From an uncultured Rhodocyclaceae bacterium (lineage in GTDB: Bacteria; Pseudomonadota; Gammaproteobacteria; Burkholderiales; Rhodocyclaceae), in assembly GCA_907163075.1 (NCBI GenBank), contig CAJQTY010000001.1, forward strand, positions 2,604,001 through 2,668,000: a stretch of 64,000 nt of DNA, written 5' to 3'. The notes below the pieces were generated by a model. That model had not been told where the DNA came from. It saw only the letters and a program-made list of their open reading frames with translations, and searched no databases. This document shows, one piece after another, positions 53,238 to 62,301 of this stretch (position 1 is the first letter of the stretch; every line of letters begins with the position of its first letter). The position numbers and the translations under genes are program-made.

Positions 53238-54197
53238 CTAGCCGCCGAAGGGCAATTTCACGCCGAGCCCCTGCTCGCGCGCCGCCGCTTCCAGGCGGAC
53301 GGCCAGCGAAATATCCTGGATCGCCATGCCCTGCGACTCAAACAGTGTGATCTCCTGCGGTGAACTGCGGCCGGGATGGCGCCCGATGATCACGTCACCC
53401 AGTTCAACCAGCTGACGCTCGCTCAGGCGTCCCTTTTCGAGCAAGGGCAGCAGGTCGCCGGCTTCCCTGAGTGCCGTCTCGACGCTATCGACGACGATCG
53501 GCCGGCTGATCCTGAACACGTCCTCGCCGACCTCGCGCCGGATCAGCGAGTTCGAACCAGCGGCATTGATGTGCGTGCCAGGCGACAGCCAGCCCGCTTC
53601 GAACAGGGGCGTCGCCGACGTCGTAACGGTGCTGACGATATCGCTGCCGCGCACCGTCTCCTCGGGCGAGGCGGCGGGCACGACCTCGATCTTCAGGCGC
53701 TCGGTCATTCTTGTGCAAAACGCGGCCAGGCGTTCCGCATTACGGGAAAACACCTTCACCCGGCGCAGTGGACGCACGGCGGCGATGGCCTCGACATGCC
53801 CTTCCGCCTGCCATCCGGCGCCGAACATCCCGAGTATTTCCGCGTCCGGCCTGGCCAGCCAGCGGGTCGCCACGCCCGAAGCCGCGCCGGTGCGCGTCAT
53901 GCCAAGCAGGTCGGCTTCAAGCACGGCGCGCAGCACGCCGCTCGCGGCACTGAACACGTAAACGATAAAGCGGACGCCCGTGCGGTTGCTGGTATAAGCC
54001 TTGTAGCCAATGGCATCGCGCCCCGGCAACGCCCCTTGCAGGATGTGCAGCGCCGTCTGCGGCAGCCGCGTGCGCTGACGCGGCACATCAACCGCGTGAC
54101 CGAGCGCAAGTTCGCGGTGCGCCTCTTCGACGGCCTCGATCGCCAGGGGCATGGTCAATAGTTTGCGGACATCCAGCTCGTTCAAAAACAATGACAT
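53238..54197 (-). CDS. Ornithine cyclodeaminase / mu-crystallin family protein
   Basis: 319 residues, the family's usual length. AIEAVEEAHRELALG, GYKAYTSNRTGVRFIVYVFS (substrate Lys), LEADLLGMTRTGAASGVATR, the Rossmann GMFGAGWQAEGHVEAIAAV, RVKVFSRNAERLAAFC, GTHINAAGSNSLIRREV and VVDSVETALREAGDL are all present. Members deaminate ornithine to proline or are ketimine/alanine dehydrogenases, so the substrate is open. GGAGG lies 7 bases before the ATG. It stands alone. Confidence 0.92.
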   Translation of the reverse strand: MSLFLNELDVRKLLTMPLAIEAVEEAHRELALGHAVDVPRQRTRLPQTALHILQGALPGRDAIGYKAYTSNRTGVRFIVYVFSAASGVLRAVLEADLLGMTRTGAASGVATRWLARPDAEILGMFGAGWQAEGHVEAIAAVRPLRRVKVFSRNAERLAAFCTRMTERLKIEVVPAASPEETVRGSDIVSTVTTSATPLFEAGWLSPGTHINAAGSNSLIRREVGEDVFRISRPIVVDSVETALREAGDLLPLLEKGRLSERQLVELGDVIIGRHPGRSSPQEITLFESQGMAIQDISLAVRLEAAAREQGLGVKLPFGG

Positions 54198-54319
54198 GAA
54201 TCCTCCAGAAGCGCCGTAGCGACGTCAGTTATAACATGCACAAGCCAGAATTTTAACGGCATTTCCCGACAACTTCTCGCGCGCCATCACGCGGCGGGTT
54301 TTTTGCAGCTACCACAGGT

Positions 54320-54600
54320 CGGCTCAACGACCCGAATAGCGTTGCTGCGCTGGTCGCTGCGGCACGGACGCACTTAGATTCCCACTTCGCGCCGTACCTG
54401 CCGTGCTTCCGGAGCCTCAACGGCTCGGTCGACGATGCGGCGCGCCTCGATCTGCAGGGTCTGCTCCAGAGCCACCGGCGCAACAGGGAGGAGATGGCCG
54501 AAACCGTCTCGGGCAGTCAGTACCAGCGGCTCCACCACCTGCTGGGCGAATCGGCTTGGGGTCGCCGCGGCGTGCGTCGGCAGCGGATTGCCGACGCCGC
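54320..54600 (+). pseudogene. IS701/IS4-like transposase, N-terminal remnant
   Basis: One plus frame reads HFAPYLPCFRS, LDLQGLLQSHRRNREEMAET and QYQRLHHLLGESAWGRRGVR, the recognisable start of an IS701-like transposase (QGLL...NMERMAE...LQHFLSESPW). There is no start codon in frame and the match ends near 54600. Boundaries are approximate. Confidence 0.6.
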
Positions 54601-54605
54601 TGCCC

Positions 54606-54749
54606 ATTTTCACACGCCGCTTCCTTCCGCGTACGGCCATGGTTGCGCGTCAAGCGCACCAGGCCTAGGCAAGCGCGATAGCCTTGTTCTGGATGCGCCT
54701 GCTCGATGAGCAGTCGCTTGATCAGTTCGGTGGCCGCGTCAATAACACT
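54606..54749 (-). pseudogene. IS21-type transposase (IstA), C-terminal remnant
   Basis: A minus frame reads ATELIKRLLIEQAHPEQGYR followed by ACLGLVRLTRNHGRTRKEAAC, the conserved C-terminal segment of IstA, then loses similarity. It abuts the other transposase remnant, so the gap 54198-54919 is an insertion graveyard. Boundaries are approximate. Confidence 0.65.
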
Positions 54750-54862
54750 CAAGGAAACGCTGATTAAATGAGAAATGGGCATTCCGGCGAGCGCCGGAAT
54801 CCATAAAAATCAACGAACTGGACACCGGCTTCCGCGGGTGTGACGAATAAATCAGCGCCTCC

Positions 54863-54905
54863 CAAAAAAAAGACGGCACAGACCCGTGCGGAGTCCGTGC
54901 CGTCT
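54863..54905 (-). terminator. Rho-independent terminator of the PEP-CTERM gene
   Basis: AGACGGCAC and GTGCCGTCT arms on the minus strand, extended by GGAC/GTCT pairing, followed by eight T. It lies 15 bases after the stop. Confidence 0.92.
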
Positions 54906-54919
54906 GGAAGTCGCCCTGA

Positions 54920-55741
54920 TCAGGCTGTCGGTTTCGTGCGCCGACGAGTCAGGCCCAGCGCTGCAAGCGCTGAAGCAAACAGAGCGAGGCTGGCTGGCTC
55001 GGGCACCACGCCACCAGGCGGGTCGGCCGAGATCACGTCATTTCCGCATTGCATCGCCCACTGCACATCGAATGGCGTATTCCGGAACTCCGGAGCAAAC
55101 AGATCCAGGTCGATTGACGCTTCATATGCATAGTGCAGGTCAGTGGTGTATCGGCCATAGCCGGTAAAAGCTGAGCTGATGGCGAGCTCGCCCGCACCGA
55201 CCAGTGTGCCTCCGGTTATGGCGACGGCATTCCTGCCTCCACGATAAGGAGAGATCGTGCCAAGAGGAGTCATTTGTCCGGTGAACTGGCCGAGCCGCAC
55301 GTTGCCTGCGCCGATTCTATAGAGTGTGCCGGGGCGGGAGCCTGTGGTCTTAAGGCCATATTCGAACAGGCCGTCGCGACCGAAGTCGATAAGGAAGTCG
55401 CCGGGCGCCCACCCGGTGGCGTTGGTCATACTCGGATCGTGGCCGGTAATCAGCGCCAGATAGAGCTTGCTGGCATCATAATCGACATACAGCGCTTCAG
55501 CGTCGTAGGCCTGGCCGCCGATACCGGGGCTGACGAATTGACTTAAGCCGCCGGTCGAGTCCGTGTCGATCGTATAGCCCTTGAGCGGACCGTCCGGCAT
55601 GTAGGTTTGGCTATTGATTCTCCAGTCGGCGAGGTCGCCGTCGATGGTATAGGCCGACGCTGCCATTGCCGGCGTGGTTGTGGCCGCCGCCGGCAGTGCC
55701 AGCAAGGTTGCGACGGTGGCAAGAAGGGTTCGCATAAGCAT
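54920..55741 (-). CDS. PEP-CTERM sorted exported protein
   Basis: 273 residues from ATG 55741. The signal peptide MLMRTLLATVATLLALPAAA is followed by a secreted beta-rich domain (YTIDGDLADWRINSQ, DYDASKLYLALITGHDPS, FLIDFGRDGLFEYGLKT). The C-terminus VPEPASLALFASALAALGLT followed by RRR is a complete PEP-CTERM signal: VPEP, transmembrane helix, basic tail. It is processed by exosortase and usually displayed with exopolysaccharide. No exosortase gene lies in the window. GGAG sits about 10 bases ahead of the ATG. Confidence 0.92.
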   Translation of the reverse strand: MLMRTLLATVATLLALPAAATTTPAMAASAYTIDGDLADWRINSQTYMPDGPLKGYTIDTDSTGGLSQFVSPGIGGQAYDAEALYVDYDASKLYLALITGHDPSMTNATGWAPGDFLIDFGRDGLFEYGLKTTGSRPGTLYRIGAGNVRLGQFTGQMTPLGTISPYRGGRNAVAITGGTLVGAGELAISSAFTGYGRYTTDLHYAYEASIDLDLFAPEFRNTPFDVQWAMQCGNDVISADPPGGVVPEPASLALFASALAALGLTRRRTKPTA

Positions 55742-56120
55742 CACTGTTGGTCTCCGTTTAAAGGTAGTGACAATAAAGACAGTGACGAACAAGCAGATTC
55801 CGTGCCACACGCTCAGATGCTTGAAAACATTGAGGTTGTTCGCGGTTTTGTCAATTCTGTCGACAAGTCGGTTTATGACAAATGCCGTGAACTAATTCCT
55901 CGTTCATACCCCAAGCGTGAACTTCGTCACGAAAATATCGGTGAAATCCGGCTCGGGCTGGCACGTCGTATCGTCTTGCGTCGCAAGTTTCATGTTCTTG
56001 GTGTAAAAAAATCCGACACGAGCCTGTCGTCCGGCCATTCGGGCTTCGGTGTGGTCTTTCCTGGCGATGAATCATGCGGGTTAAGATAGTGCCTCCAGAC
56101 TATCGACCGCGAGACAATCC
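55742..56120. other. Divergent intergenic region without a recognised gene
   Basis: 379 bases between the divergent PEP-CTERM and acyl-CoA ligase genes. It must contain both promoters. Frames here lack ribosome-binding sites and family resemblance; I see no repeat or RNA. Confidence 0.5.
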
Positions 56121-57779
56121 ATGCCCGTGAAAATTATCCAGAGCACGCCGTCGGCCTACGCCTATCCGCTGCTGATCAAGCAATTGCTGCACACGCCGAT
56201 GGCTATCGCGCCTCAGCAAGAGATTACCTACCAGGGGAAGCTTCGCTACTCCTACCGCGCGCTGCGCGAGCGGATCGGCCGGTTGGCCAGCGGCCTGGCC
56301 GGTCTCGGGGTAGACGCCGGGCAAACCGTCGCCGTCATGGACTGGGACAGTCATCGCTACCTGGAGTGTTTTTTTGCCGTGCCGATGATGGGGGCGGTGC
56401 TGCAGACGGTGAATGTGCGCCTGAGTGCCGAGCAGATCCTGTACACGCTCAATCACGCCGGGGCCGATGTGTTGCTGGTCAATCGCGAGTTCTTCCCGCT
56501 GCTGGCGCAGATCGCCGCGCGCCTGGAAAGCGTGCGCCATTTTGTGCTGATCGACGACGAGCCGAAGCCGGGCGATGATCCGGTCAACTTTGCCGCCGAA
56601 TACGAAAAGCTGCTCGCCGGCGCCACCGCCGATTACGATTTTCCGGACTTCGACGAGAACGCCCAGGCGACCGTGTTCTATACCACCGGCACTACCGGGC
56701 TGCCGAAGGGTGTCTATTTCAGCCACCGCCAGCTGGTGCTGCACACGCTCGGTCTGGCTGCCTGCGTAGGCGGTGCCTCAGCGCACGGCCGGTTGCACCG
56801 CGAAGACGTGTACATGCCGATCACGCCGATGTTCCACGTGCATGCCTGGGGGTTTCCTTACGTCGCCACCCTGCTTGGCCTCAAGCAGGTCTATCCTGGC
56901 CGCTATCTGCCAGGTGCGCTGCTGCACCTGATCGACACCGAGAAGGTCAGCTTTTCCCATTGCGTTCCGTCCATCATGCAGATGCTGCTCAGCCACCCGG
57001 ATTCCGGCGCCATTGATCTCTCCGGCTGGAAGGTGCTGATCGGCGGATCAGCCATGTCGAAAACGCTCGCCAGCGCAGCGCTCAAGCGGGGTATCGATGT
57101 ACTGTCCGGCTACGGGATGTCGGAAACCTGTCCGGTACTGTCGATCGCGCATCTGCACAGCGACGATTTTCAGGCGCCGCTCGAACAGCAGGCAACGCTG
57201 CGCTGCAAGACCGGCCTGCCGTTGCCGCTCGTGGACCTGCGCATCGTCACGTCCGAGATGGCCGACGTGGCCCGCGATGGCGTCGCCACCGGCGAGGTCG
57301 TGGTGCGCGCGCCGTGGCTGACCCAGGGCTATCTTGCAGCGCCGCAAGCCTCGGCGGAGCTGTGGGCCGGCACGTATCTGCATACCCAGGATATCGGCAA
57401 CATTGACCCGCGCGGTTACCTGAAAATTACCGACCGCATCAAGGATGTGATCAAGACGGCCGGCGAGTGGACTTCGTCGCTTGAACTCGAAGACGTGGTC
57501 GCCAGGCACGAAGCCGTACAGGAAGTCGCCGTAATTGGCGTGCCCGACGAGAAATGGGGTGAGCGCCCACTGGCGCTGGTCGTGCTGAAGCCCGATTTTG
57601 AAGGCAAGGTGACGGAGCATGCGATCCGTAACTTCGCTGCACATTGGGTCGAAAGAACCGGAATTTCACGGCACGGCGTCCTGCTGCAGGTTCGTCTGAT
57701 CAAGGCGCTGGCCAAGACCAGCGTCGGAAAAATCAACAAGCGTGAAATGCGCGAAGCAAACGAGCGCCAGGCGCTGTAG
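56121..57779 (+). CDS. Fatty-acyl-CoA ligase (AMP-forming)
   Basis: 552 residues of the ANL superfamily. The P-loop TVFYTTGTTGLPKGVYFSH near residue 185; MFHVHAWGFPYVATL; GYGMSETCPVLSIAH; the hinge KITDRIKDVIKTAGEWTSSL; and the terminal catalytic Lys in TSVGKINKREMR are all intact. It activates medium- or long-chain fatty acids to acyl-AMP and then acyl-CoA. It is monocistronic, as far as can be seen. Confidence 0.93.
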   Translation: MPVKIIQSTPSAYAYPLLIKQLLHTPMAIAPQQEITYQGKLRYSYRALRERIGRLASGLAGLGVDAGQTVAVMDWDSHRYLECFFAVPMMGAVLQTVNVRLSAEQILYTLNHAGADVLLVNREFFPLLAQIAARLESVRHFVLIDDEPKPGDDPVNFAAEYEKLLAGATADYDFPDFDENAQATVFYTTGTTGLPKGVYFSHRQLVLHTLGLAACVGGASAHGRLHREDVYMPITPMFHVHAWGFPYVATLLGLKQVYPGRYLPGALLHLIDTEKVSFSHCVPSIMQMLLSHPDSGAIDLSGWKVLIGGSAMSKTLASAALKRGIDVLSGYGMSETCPVLSIAHLHSDDFQAPLEQQATLRCKTGLPLPLVDLRIVTSEMADVARDGVATGEVVVRAPWLTQGYLAAPQASAELWAGTYLHTQDIGNIDPRGYLKITDRIKDVIKTAGEWTSSLELEDVVARHEAVQEVAVIGVPDEKWGERPLALVVLKPDFEGKVTEHAIRNFAAHWVERTGISRHGVLLQVRLIKALAKTSVGKINKREMREANERQAL

Positions 57780-57894
57780 GCGCACGCCTTTCTGATTCGC
57801 TGACGGCATAGCGCGGCTGGCGTTTGGCTTGACGAGGCGCCAGTCGCTGCTTAGCATGAGCTGCCTGTTTCGACCAATTTTCCCAAGGCTGTGC

Positions 57895-58431
57895 ATGAAT
57901 CGGATCTGTCCCAATTGCCGCTACGTGCGCAAACCGGCCGACAGCGCGCCCGACTGGCAGTGTCCGGCGTGCGAAATGGCCTATAACAAGGGCGCTGGCG
58001 CTGACGTCGCGGAAAGCTACGGCCGTTATGCCGTGCCGCCAGCGACAAAATCCGCAGCGGGCTTCTCTTTCTCCCGATGGCTGCTCGTTCTCGTCGCTCT
58101 CGGGCTTGGCGTCTGGGCGGGCAAACCGCTCTGGCAGTCTACGGCGACGGTCGACGCCAGGTCGGTGGCGGCGAGCCAGGGCGAGCAGCCGGCAGTGACG
58201 CTGTACGCCACGGACTGGTGCGGCTACTGCGCCGCGACGCGCGAGTTTTTTGCCGCCAGGGGTATTCGCTATACCGAACTGGATATCGAAAAATCCAGTG
58301 CGGCCCGGGATGAGCATCGTCGACTCGGTGGCAACGGCGTACCGCTGATCTTGATCGGCGAGGACGTGGTGCATGGCTATAACGAAGCGACGTTGCGCTC
58401 CCTGCTCAAACCCTGGTTACGCGGCGCATGA
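57895..58431 (+). CDS. Membrane-anchored glutaredoxin-like protein with zinc ribbon
   Basis: 178 residues from ATG 57895 (AAGG about 8 bases upstream). CPNCRYVRKP...WQCPACEMAY is an N-terminal zinc ribbon; WLLVLVALGLGVWAGKPLW (about 61-79) is one transmembrane helix; the C-terminal domain has LYATDWCGYCAATREFFAAR with a C-x-x-C redox pair, and NGVPLILIGEDVVHGYNEAT, the cis-Pro and glutathione-binding region of glutaredoxins. The domain combination suggests a thiol-disulfide exchange protein fixed at the membrane. Confidence 0.88.
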   Translation: MNRICPNCRYVRKPADSAPDWQCPACEMAYNKGAGADVAESYGRYAVPPATKSAAGFSFSRWLLVLVALGLGVWAGKPLWQSTATVDARSVAASQGEQPAVTLYATDWCGYCAATREFFAARGIRYTELDIEKSSAARDEHRRLGGNGVPLILIGEDVVHGYNEATLRSLLKPWLRGA

Positions 58432-58501
58432 ATTAAGCGCCGTGTTGGGCGTTCGCTTTTCGCGGACTTTCCCGAACCCTGTTTTTTTCGGAAAAATCCC
58501 T

Positions 58502-58507
58502 GTATAA
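58502..58507 (+). promoter_or_regulatory. -10 box of the tRNA-Gln promoter
   Basis: A perfect TATAAT followed by a GC-rich CCGCGCC, typical of stringently controlled stable-RNA promoters, 42 bases before the tRNA. The -35 region is poor (TGTTTT). Confidence 0.6.
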
Positions 58508-58548
58508 TCCGCGCCTCGCTTGCTAGGACTCGTTCAGTGAGCGGCTGC

Positions 58549-58625
58549 TGGGGAGTCGCCAAGTTGGTTAAGGCACCGGATTTTGATTCCGGCATTCGAA
58601 GGTTCGAATCCTTCTTCCCCAGCCA
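58549..58625 (+). tRNA. tRNA-Gln (UUG)
   Basis: 77 bases with encoded CCA. Acceptor TGGGGAG pairs with TTCCCCA; the D arm CGCCAAGTTGGTTAAGGCA, the anticodon loop TTTTGAT with TTG, and the T arm AAGGTTCGAATCCTT are canonical. It lies immediately upstream of prs, as in many betaproteobacteria. Confidence 0.97.
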
Positions 58626-58714
58626 TTCGGTTTATTTCAAGCCGGGCAGGTAGTCAGCCTACCTGCCCGTTTTGCTTTCATGCAGCGCCCTTCCGGCGCC
58701 ACGGGATGCGCGAT

Positions 58715-59665
58715 ATGGCCTACGACAGTCTGATGGTCTTCACCGGTAACGCCAACCCCAGGTTGGCTGCCGATGTGGTCAAACGCCTGAATATTTCGCT
58801 TGGGCGGGCCACCGTAGGGCGTTTCTCGGATGGCGAAATTGCGGTCGAGATCCAGGAGCACGTGCGCGGCAAGGATGTTTTCATCCTGCAATCGACCTGT
58901 GCTCCGGCCAACGAAAACCTGATGGAACTGCTGGTTATGGTCGATGCGCTCAAGCGTGCATCGGCTGCCCGCATTACCGCCGCCATCCCGTACTTTGGCT
59001 ATTCCCGCCAGGATCGCCGCGTGCGTTCGGCGCGTGTGCCGATTGCCGCCAAGCTTGTTGCCGATCTCTTAACCGCGGCTGGCGTTCATCGCGTGCTGAC
59101 CATGGACCTGCATGCCGAGCAGATCCAGGGGTTTTTCAACATCCCGGTCGACAATATCTATTCGCTGCCGATCATGCTGGCGGATGTTTGGAAAAAGGAT
59201 TTTGAAGATCTGATGGTCGTTTCCCCCGACGTCGGCGGTGTGGTGCGCGCCCGGGCGCTGGCCAAGCGTCTTGAGTGCGATCTGGCGATCATCGACAAGC
59301 GCCGACCGAAGGCCAATGTTTCGGAAGTGATGAACATCATCGGCGAGGTGGAAGGCCGTACCTGCGTCATCATGGATGACATGGTCGATACCGCCGGGAC
59401 CCTGTGCAAGGCCGCTGCCGCGCTGAAGGCGCACGGGGCCAAGAAGGTGCTGGCCTATTGCGTGCATCCGGTACTGTCCGGGGCCGCGGTCAGCCGCATC
59501 AATGACTCCGTGCTCGACGAGCTGGTGGTTACCGATACCATCCCGTTGAATGACGAAGCGCATAAGTCGCCGCGCATCCGCCAGTTGTCCGTGGCCGATG
59601 TCCTGGCCGAGACCATTCGCCGGATCAGCAACGAGGATTCGGTTTCATCGCTGTTTATTGAATAG
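58715..59665 (+). CDS. prs: Ribose-phosphate pyrophosphokinase
   Basis: 316 residues from ATG 58715 (an ATG three codons earlier is possible). [93 protein letters not shown] and [20 protein letters not shown] (PRPP loop) are complete. It makes PRPP from ribose 5-phosphate and ATP, feeding tryptophan, histidine and nucleotide synthesis. Confidence 0.97.
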   Translation: MAYDSLMVFTGNANPRLAADVVKRLNISLGRATVGRFSDGEIAVEIQEHVRGKDVFILQSTCAPANENLMELLVMVDALKRASAARITAAIPYFGYSRQDRRVRSARVPIAAKLVADLLTAAGVHRVLTMDLHAEQIQGFFNIPVDNIYSLPIMLADVWKKDFEDLMVVSPDVGGVVRARALAKRLECDLAIIDKRRPKANVSEVMNIIGEVEGRTCVIMDDMVDTAGTLCKAAAALKAHGAKKVLAYCVHPVLSGAAVSRINDSVLDELVVTDTIPLNDEAHKSPRIRQLSVADVLAETIRRISNEDSVSSLFIE

Positions 59666-59677
59666 TTTTTTCTAACC

Positions 59678-59703
59678 CCCTGCCTGGTCGCGGGCAGGGT
59701 TTG
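59678..59703 (+). other. Hairpin between prs and rplY
   Basis: CCCTGCC-TGGTCGCG-GGCAGGG followed by TTTGC. It may be a partial terminator or attenuator that sets rplY level relative to prs. Confidence 0.45.
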
Positions 59704-59721
59704 CATCAACCAGGAGCTGTC

Positions 59722-60330
59722 ATGACATTTGAACTTAACGTGCAAGAGCGCAAATTGCAGGGGTCCGGAGCGAGCCGCCGCCTGCGTCACGCCAACAAGG
59801 TGCCGGGCATTATCTACGGCGGTACGGCCGCCCCGACCCTGATCGAACTCGAGCACAACGATCTTTTGCTGGCCTTGCGCAAGGAAGCTTTCCACTCGAC
59901 CGTGCTGAAGTTGAAGGTCGGTGATACGGTGGAAACCGTACTGCTGCGTGACTCGCAGATGCATCCTTACAAGCCGCTGGTCTTGCACGTCGATTTCCTG
60001 CGTGTTGACGCCACCCATGCCATCCACCAGAAGGTGCCGTTGCACTTCATCAATGCGGAACTCGCGCCGGGCGTCAAGCTCAGTGACGGTATCGTGTCGC
60101 CGGCCATGAACGAACTGGATGTCAGCTGTCTGCCTCAGGATCTGCCGGCGTTCATTGACGTTGACCTGAAGGACGTGGCGGCCGGACAGACGGTGCATGT
60201 ATCGCAGCTCGTCTTTCCGAAGGGCGTCAAGCCGGTCACCCACGGCGACGACGATCCGGTCGTCGTCGTGATCACGGTCAAGAAGGCCGCCGCCGAGGAA
60301 GCCGAAGGCGAAGCCGCTCCCGCCGCCTGA
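59722..60330 (+). CDS. rplY: 50S ribosomal protein L25/Ctc (long form)
   Basis: 202 residues from ATG 59722, with AGGAG 9 bases ahead. FELNVQERKLQGSGASRRLR and VPGIIYGGTAAPTLIELEHN form the 5S rRNA-binding L25 domain; the C-terminal TL5-like domain ends in an Ala/Glu tail (KKAAAEEAEGEAAPAA). An upstream in-frame ATG (59701) is not preceded by a usable site. Confidence 0.96.
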   Translation: MTFELNVQERKLQGSGASRRLRHANKVPGIIYGGTAAPTLIELEHNDLLLALRKEAFHSTVLKLKVGDTVETVLLRDSQMHPYKPLVLHVDFLRVDATHAIHQKVPLHFINAELAPGVKLSDGIVSPAMNELDVSCLPQDLPAFIDVDLKDVAAGQTVHVSQLVFPKGVKPVTHGDDDPVVVVITVKKAAAEEAEGEAAPAA

Positions 60331-60349
60331 CCCTCAGCGTCCGGGTACC

Positions 60350-60387
60350 AGGCCGCCGTACGGTATTGACCTGCGGCGGCCTTTTTC
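60350..60387 (+). terminator. Rho-independent terminator after rplY
   Basis: AGGCCGCCG (60350-60358) pairs with CGGCGGCCT (60374-60382), followed by TTTTTC. It ends 14 bases before pth. Confidence 0.88.
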
Positions 60388-60400
60388 ATAACCACATCCC

Positions 60401-60970
60401 ATGACTCCCCCCCGCCTGATCGTCGGTCTCGGTAACCCTGGAAGCGAGTATGAGGACAATCGTCATAATCTCGGATTCTGGTTCGTCGACCGGCTGGCGC
60501 ATGAACTGAAACTGACGCTTGCGCCGCAGGGAAAGTTCTACGGCCGCGTCGGACGACTGGGTGAATTGTGGCTGTTGCAGCCGACCGCCTTCATGAACCG
60601 GTCGGGCCAGGCGGTAGTCGCCCTGGCCCGCTTCTACAAGATCCTTCCGGATGAAATTCTTGTCGTGCATGACGAACTTGACCTGCAGCCGGGCGCCATC
60701 CGTCTCAAACAAGGCGGGGGTAACGGCGGGCACAACGGACTGAAGGACATTCAGGCGCATCTGAGCGTGCCGGATTTCTGGCGTTTGCGTCTGGGAATCG
60801 GCCACCCGGGCGAGCGCAACGAAGTCGTCAACTACGTTCTGAAGGCGCCGCGCAAGGAAGAACAGGAACTGATCGATCGCGCGCTGGATCGCTGCCTGCT
60901 GGCCTGGCCGAAACTCCGTGCCGGCGATTACGAAGCCGCACAGCGCTTGCTGCACACCAAAGCCGTTTAA
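60401..60970 (+). CDS. pth: Peptidyl-tRNA hydrolase
   Basis: 189 residues. [20 protein letters not shown] (catalytic His), [39 protein letters not shown] and [15 protein letters not shown] are the family signatures. It releases tRNA from stalled peptidyl-tRNA. It lies behind the rplY terminator and 26 bases before ychF. Confidence 0.97.
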   Translation: MTPPRLIVGLGNPGSEYEDNRHNLGFWFVDRLAHELKLTLAPQGKFYGRVGRLGELWLLQPTAFMNRSGQAVVALARFYKILPDEILVVHDELDLQPGAIRLKQGGGNGGHNGLKDIQAHLSVPDFWRLRLGIGHPGERNEVVNYVLKAPRKEEQELIDRALDRCLLAWPKLRAGDYEAAQRLLHTKAV

Positions 60971-60996
60971 CGAATGCAACACACAGGAACCTCACC

Positions 60997-62088
60997 ATGA
61001 GCCTCAAATGCGGAATCGTCGGCTTGCCAAATGTCGGCAAGTCTACCCTCTTCAACGCCCTGACCAAGGCCGGTGTAGCGGCGGAAAATTATCCGTTCTG
61101 TACCATCGATCCTTCCGTCGGTATTGTCGAAGTGCCCGACGCGCGTCTCGCAAAACTGACCGCCATCGTCAAGCCGCAGCGCGTGGTGCCGGCGGTCACC
61201 GAGTTCGTCGACATCGCCGGTCTGGTGGCCGGGGCGTCCAAGGGCGAGGGCCTGGGCAACAAGTTTCTGGCCAATATCCGTGAAACTGATGCCGTCCTGC
61301 ACGTCGTCCGCTGCTTTGCCGACGACAATGTGATTCACGTCTCCGGGAGCGTCGATCCCATTCGCGACATCGAGATCATCGATACCGAACTGGCGCTGGC
61401 CGACATGGCCACCGTCGAGAAGGCATTGCTGCGTTACCGCCGGCCGGCCAGTGCCGGCGACAAGGAGGCCAAGCTGCTGGTGGCGGTGCTCGACAAGTGC
61501 TTTGCCCAGCTTGACCAGGGCAAACCGATACGCGCCCTCGATCTCTCCAAGGAGGAGTGGCTCAATATCAAGCCCTTCTGTCTGATCACTGCCAAGCCGG
61601 TGCTCTATGCGGCCAACGTCGCCGAAAACGGCTTTGAAAATAATCCGCACCTCGATGCTGTGCGCGAACACGCCAAGGCGGAGAAAGCCGAAGTGGTCGC
61701 CGTCTGTGCGGCAATCGAGGCCGAGATCGCCGATCTGGCCGACGACGAAAAGCAACTCTTCCTGGCCGACCTCGGTCTCGCGGAGCCCGGCCTCGACCGG
61801 TTGGTGCATGCCGGTTACCACTTGCTCGGCCTGCAGACCTACTTCACGGCGGGCGTCAAGGAAGTGCGGGCATGGACGATTCACCGGGGCGATACCGCCC
61901 CGCAGGCCGCCGGCGTTATCCACACCGACTTCGAGCGCGGCTTCATCCGCGCACAGACCATCGCCTATGACGACTTCATCGCCTTTAACGGCGAGCACGG
62001 CGCCAAGGAAGCAGGCAAGATGCGCGCCGAGGGCAAGGAGTACGTCGTAAAGGACGGAGATGTGCTCAATTTCCTGTTCAACGTCTAA
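60997..62088 (+). CDS. ychF: Ribosome-binding ATPase YchF
   Basis: 363 residues, exactly the family length. [20 protein letters not shown] is the P-loop; [20 protein letters not shown] is the G3 region; [17 protein letters not shown] is the altered G4 that favours ATP. The C-terminal TGS domain closes with [17 protein letters not shown]. It is an Obg-family protein involved in translation and oxidative stress response. Confidence 0.97.
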   Translation: MSLKCGIVGLPNVGKSTLFNALTKAGVAAENYPFCTIDPSVGIVEVPDARLAKLTAIVKPQRVVPAVTEFVDIAGLVAGASKGEGLGNKFLANIRETDAVLHVVRCFADDNVIHVSGSVDPIRDIEIIDTELALADMATVEKALLRYRRPASAGDKEAKLLVAVLDKCFAQLDQGKPIRALDLSKEEWLNIKPFCLITAKPVLYAANVAENGFENNPHLDAVREHAKAEKAEVVAVCAAIEAEIADLADDEKQLFLADLGLAEPGLDRLVHAGYHLLGLQTYFTAGVKEVRAWTIHRGDTAPQAAGVIHTDFERGFIRAQTIAYDDFIAFNGEHGAKEAGKMRAEGKEYVVKDGDVLNFLFNV

Positions 62089-62102
62089 ACCGAAGTGCGG
62101 AT

Positions 62103-62301
62103 TCCGCCGGTTTTCGGCGGATAAAACGAAGCATTCCGTCAGACCGACCATCAACTCGCCCATCGAGGCGTGGCGCACCGGCTTATCCTGAAGAAAGCAA
62201 ACCTCCATTCCACAAGCTGTTTCCAGACTTGCGTGCAACCTGCATACCTGTAATTGCGTTACTCAGTATTTCCGCCGGCCGCATAAAACGAAAGCTCGCT
62301 C
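62103..62301. other. Intergenic region before hsdM, with a hairpin
   Basis: TTCCGCCG...CGGCGGA at 62103-62123 can fold but is not followed by T, so it is at best a Rho-dependent end for ychF. A related CGGAATGC segment and the hsdM promoter must lie in the remaining 180 bases. Confidence 0.4.
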
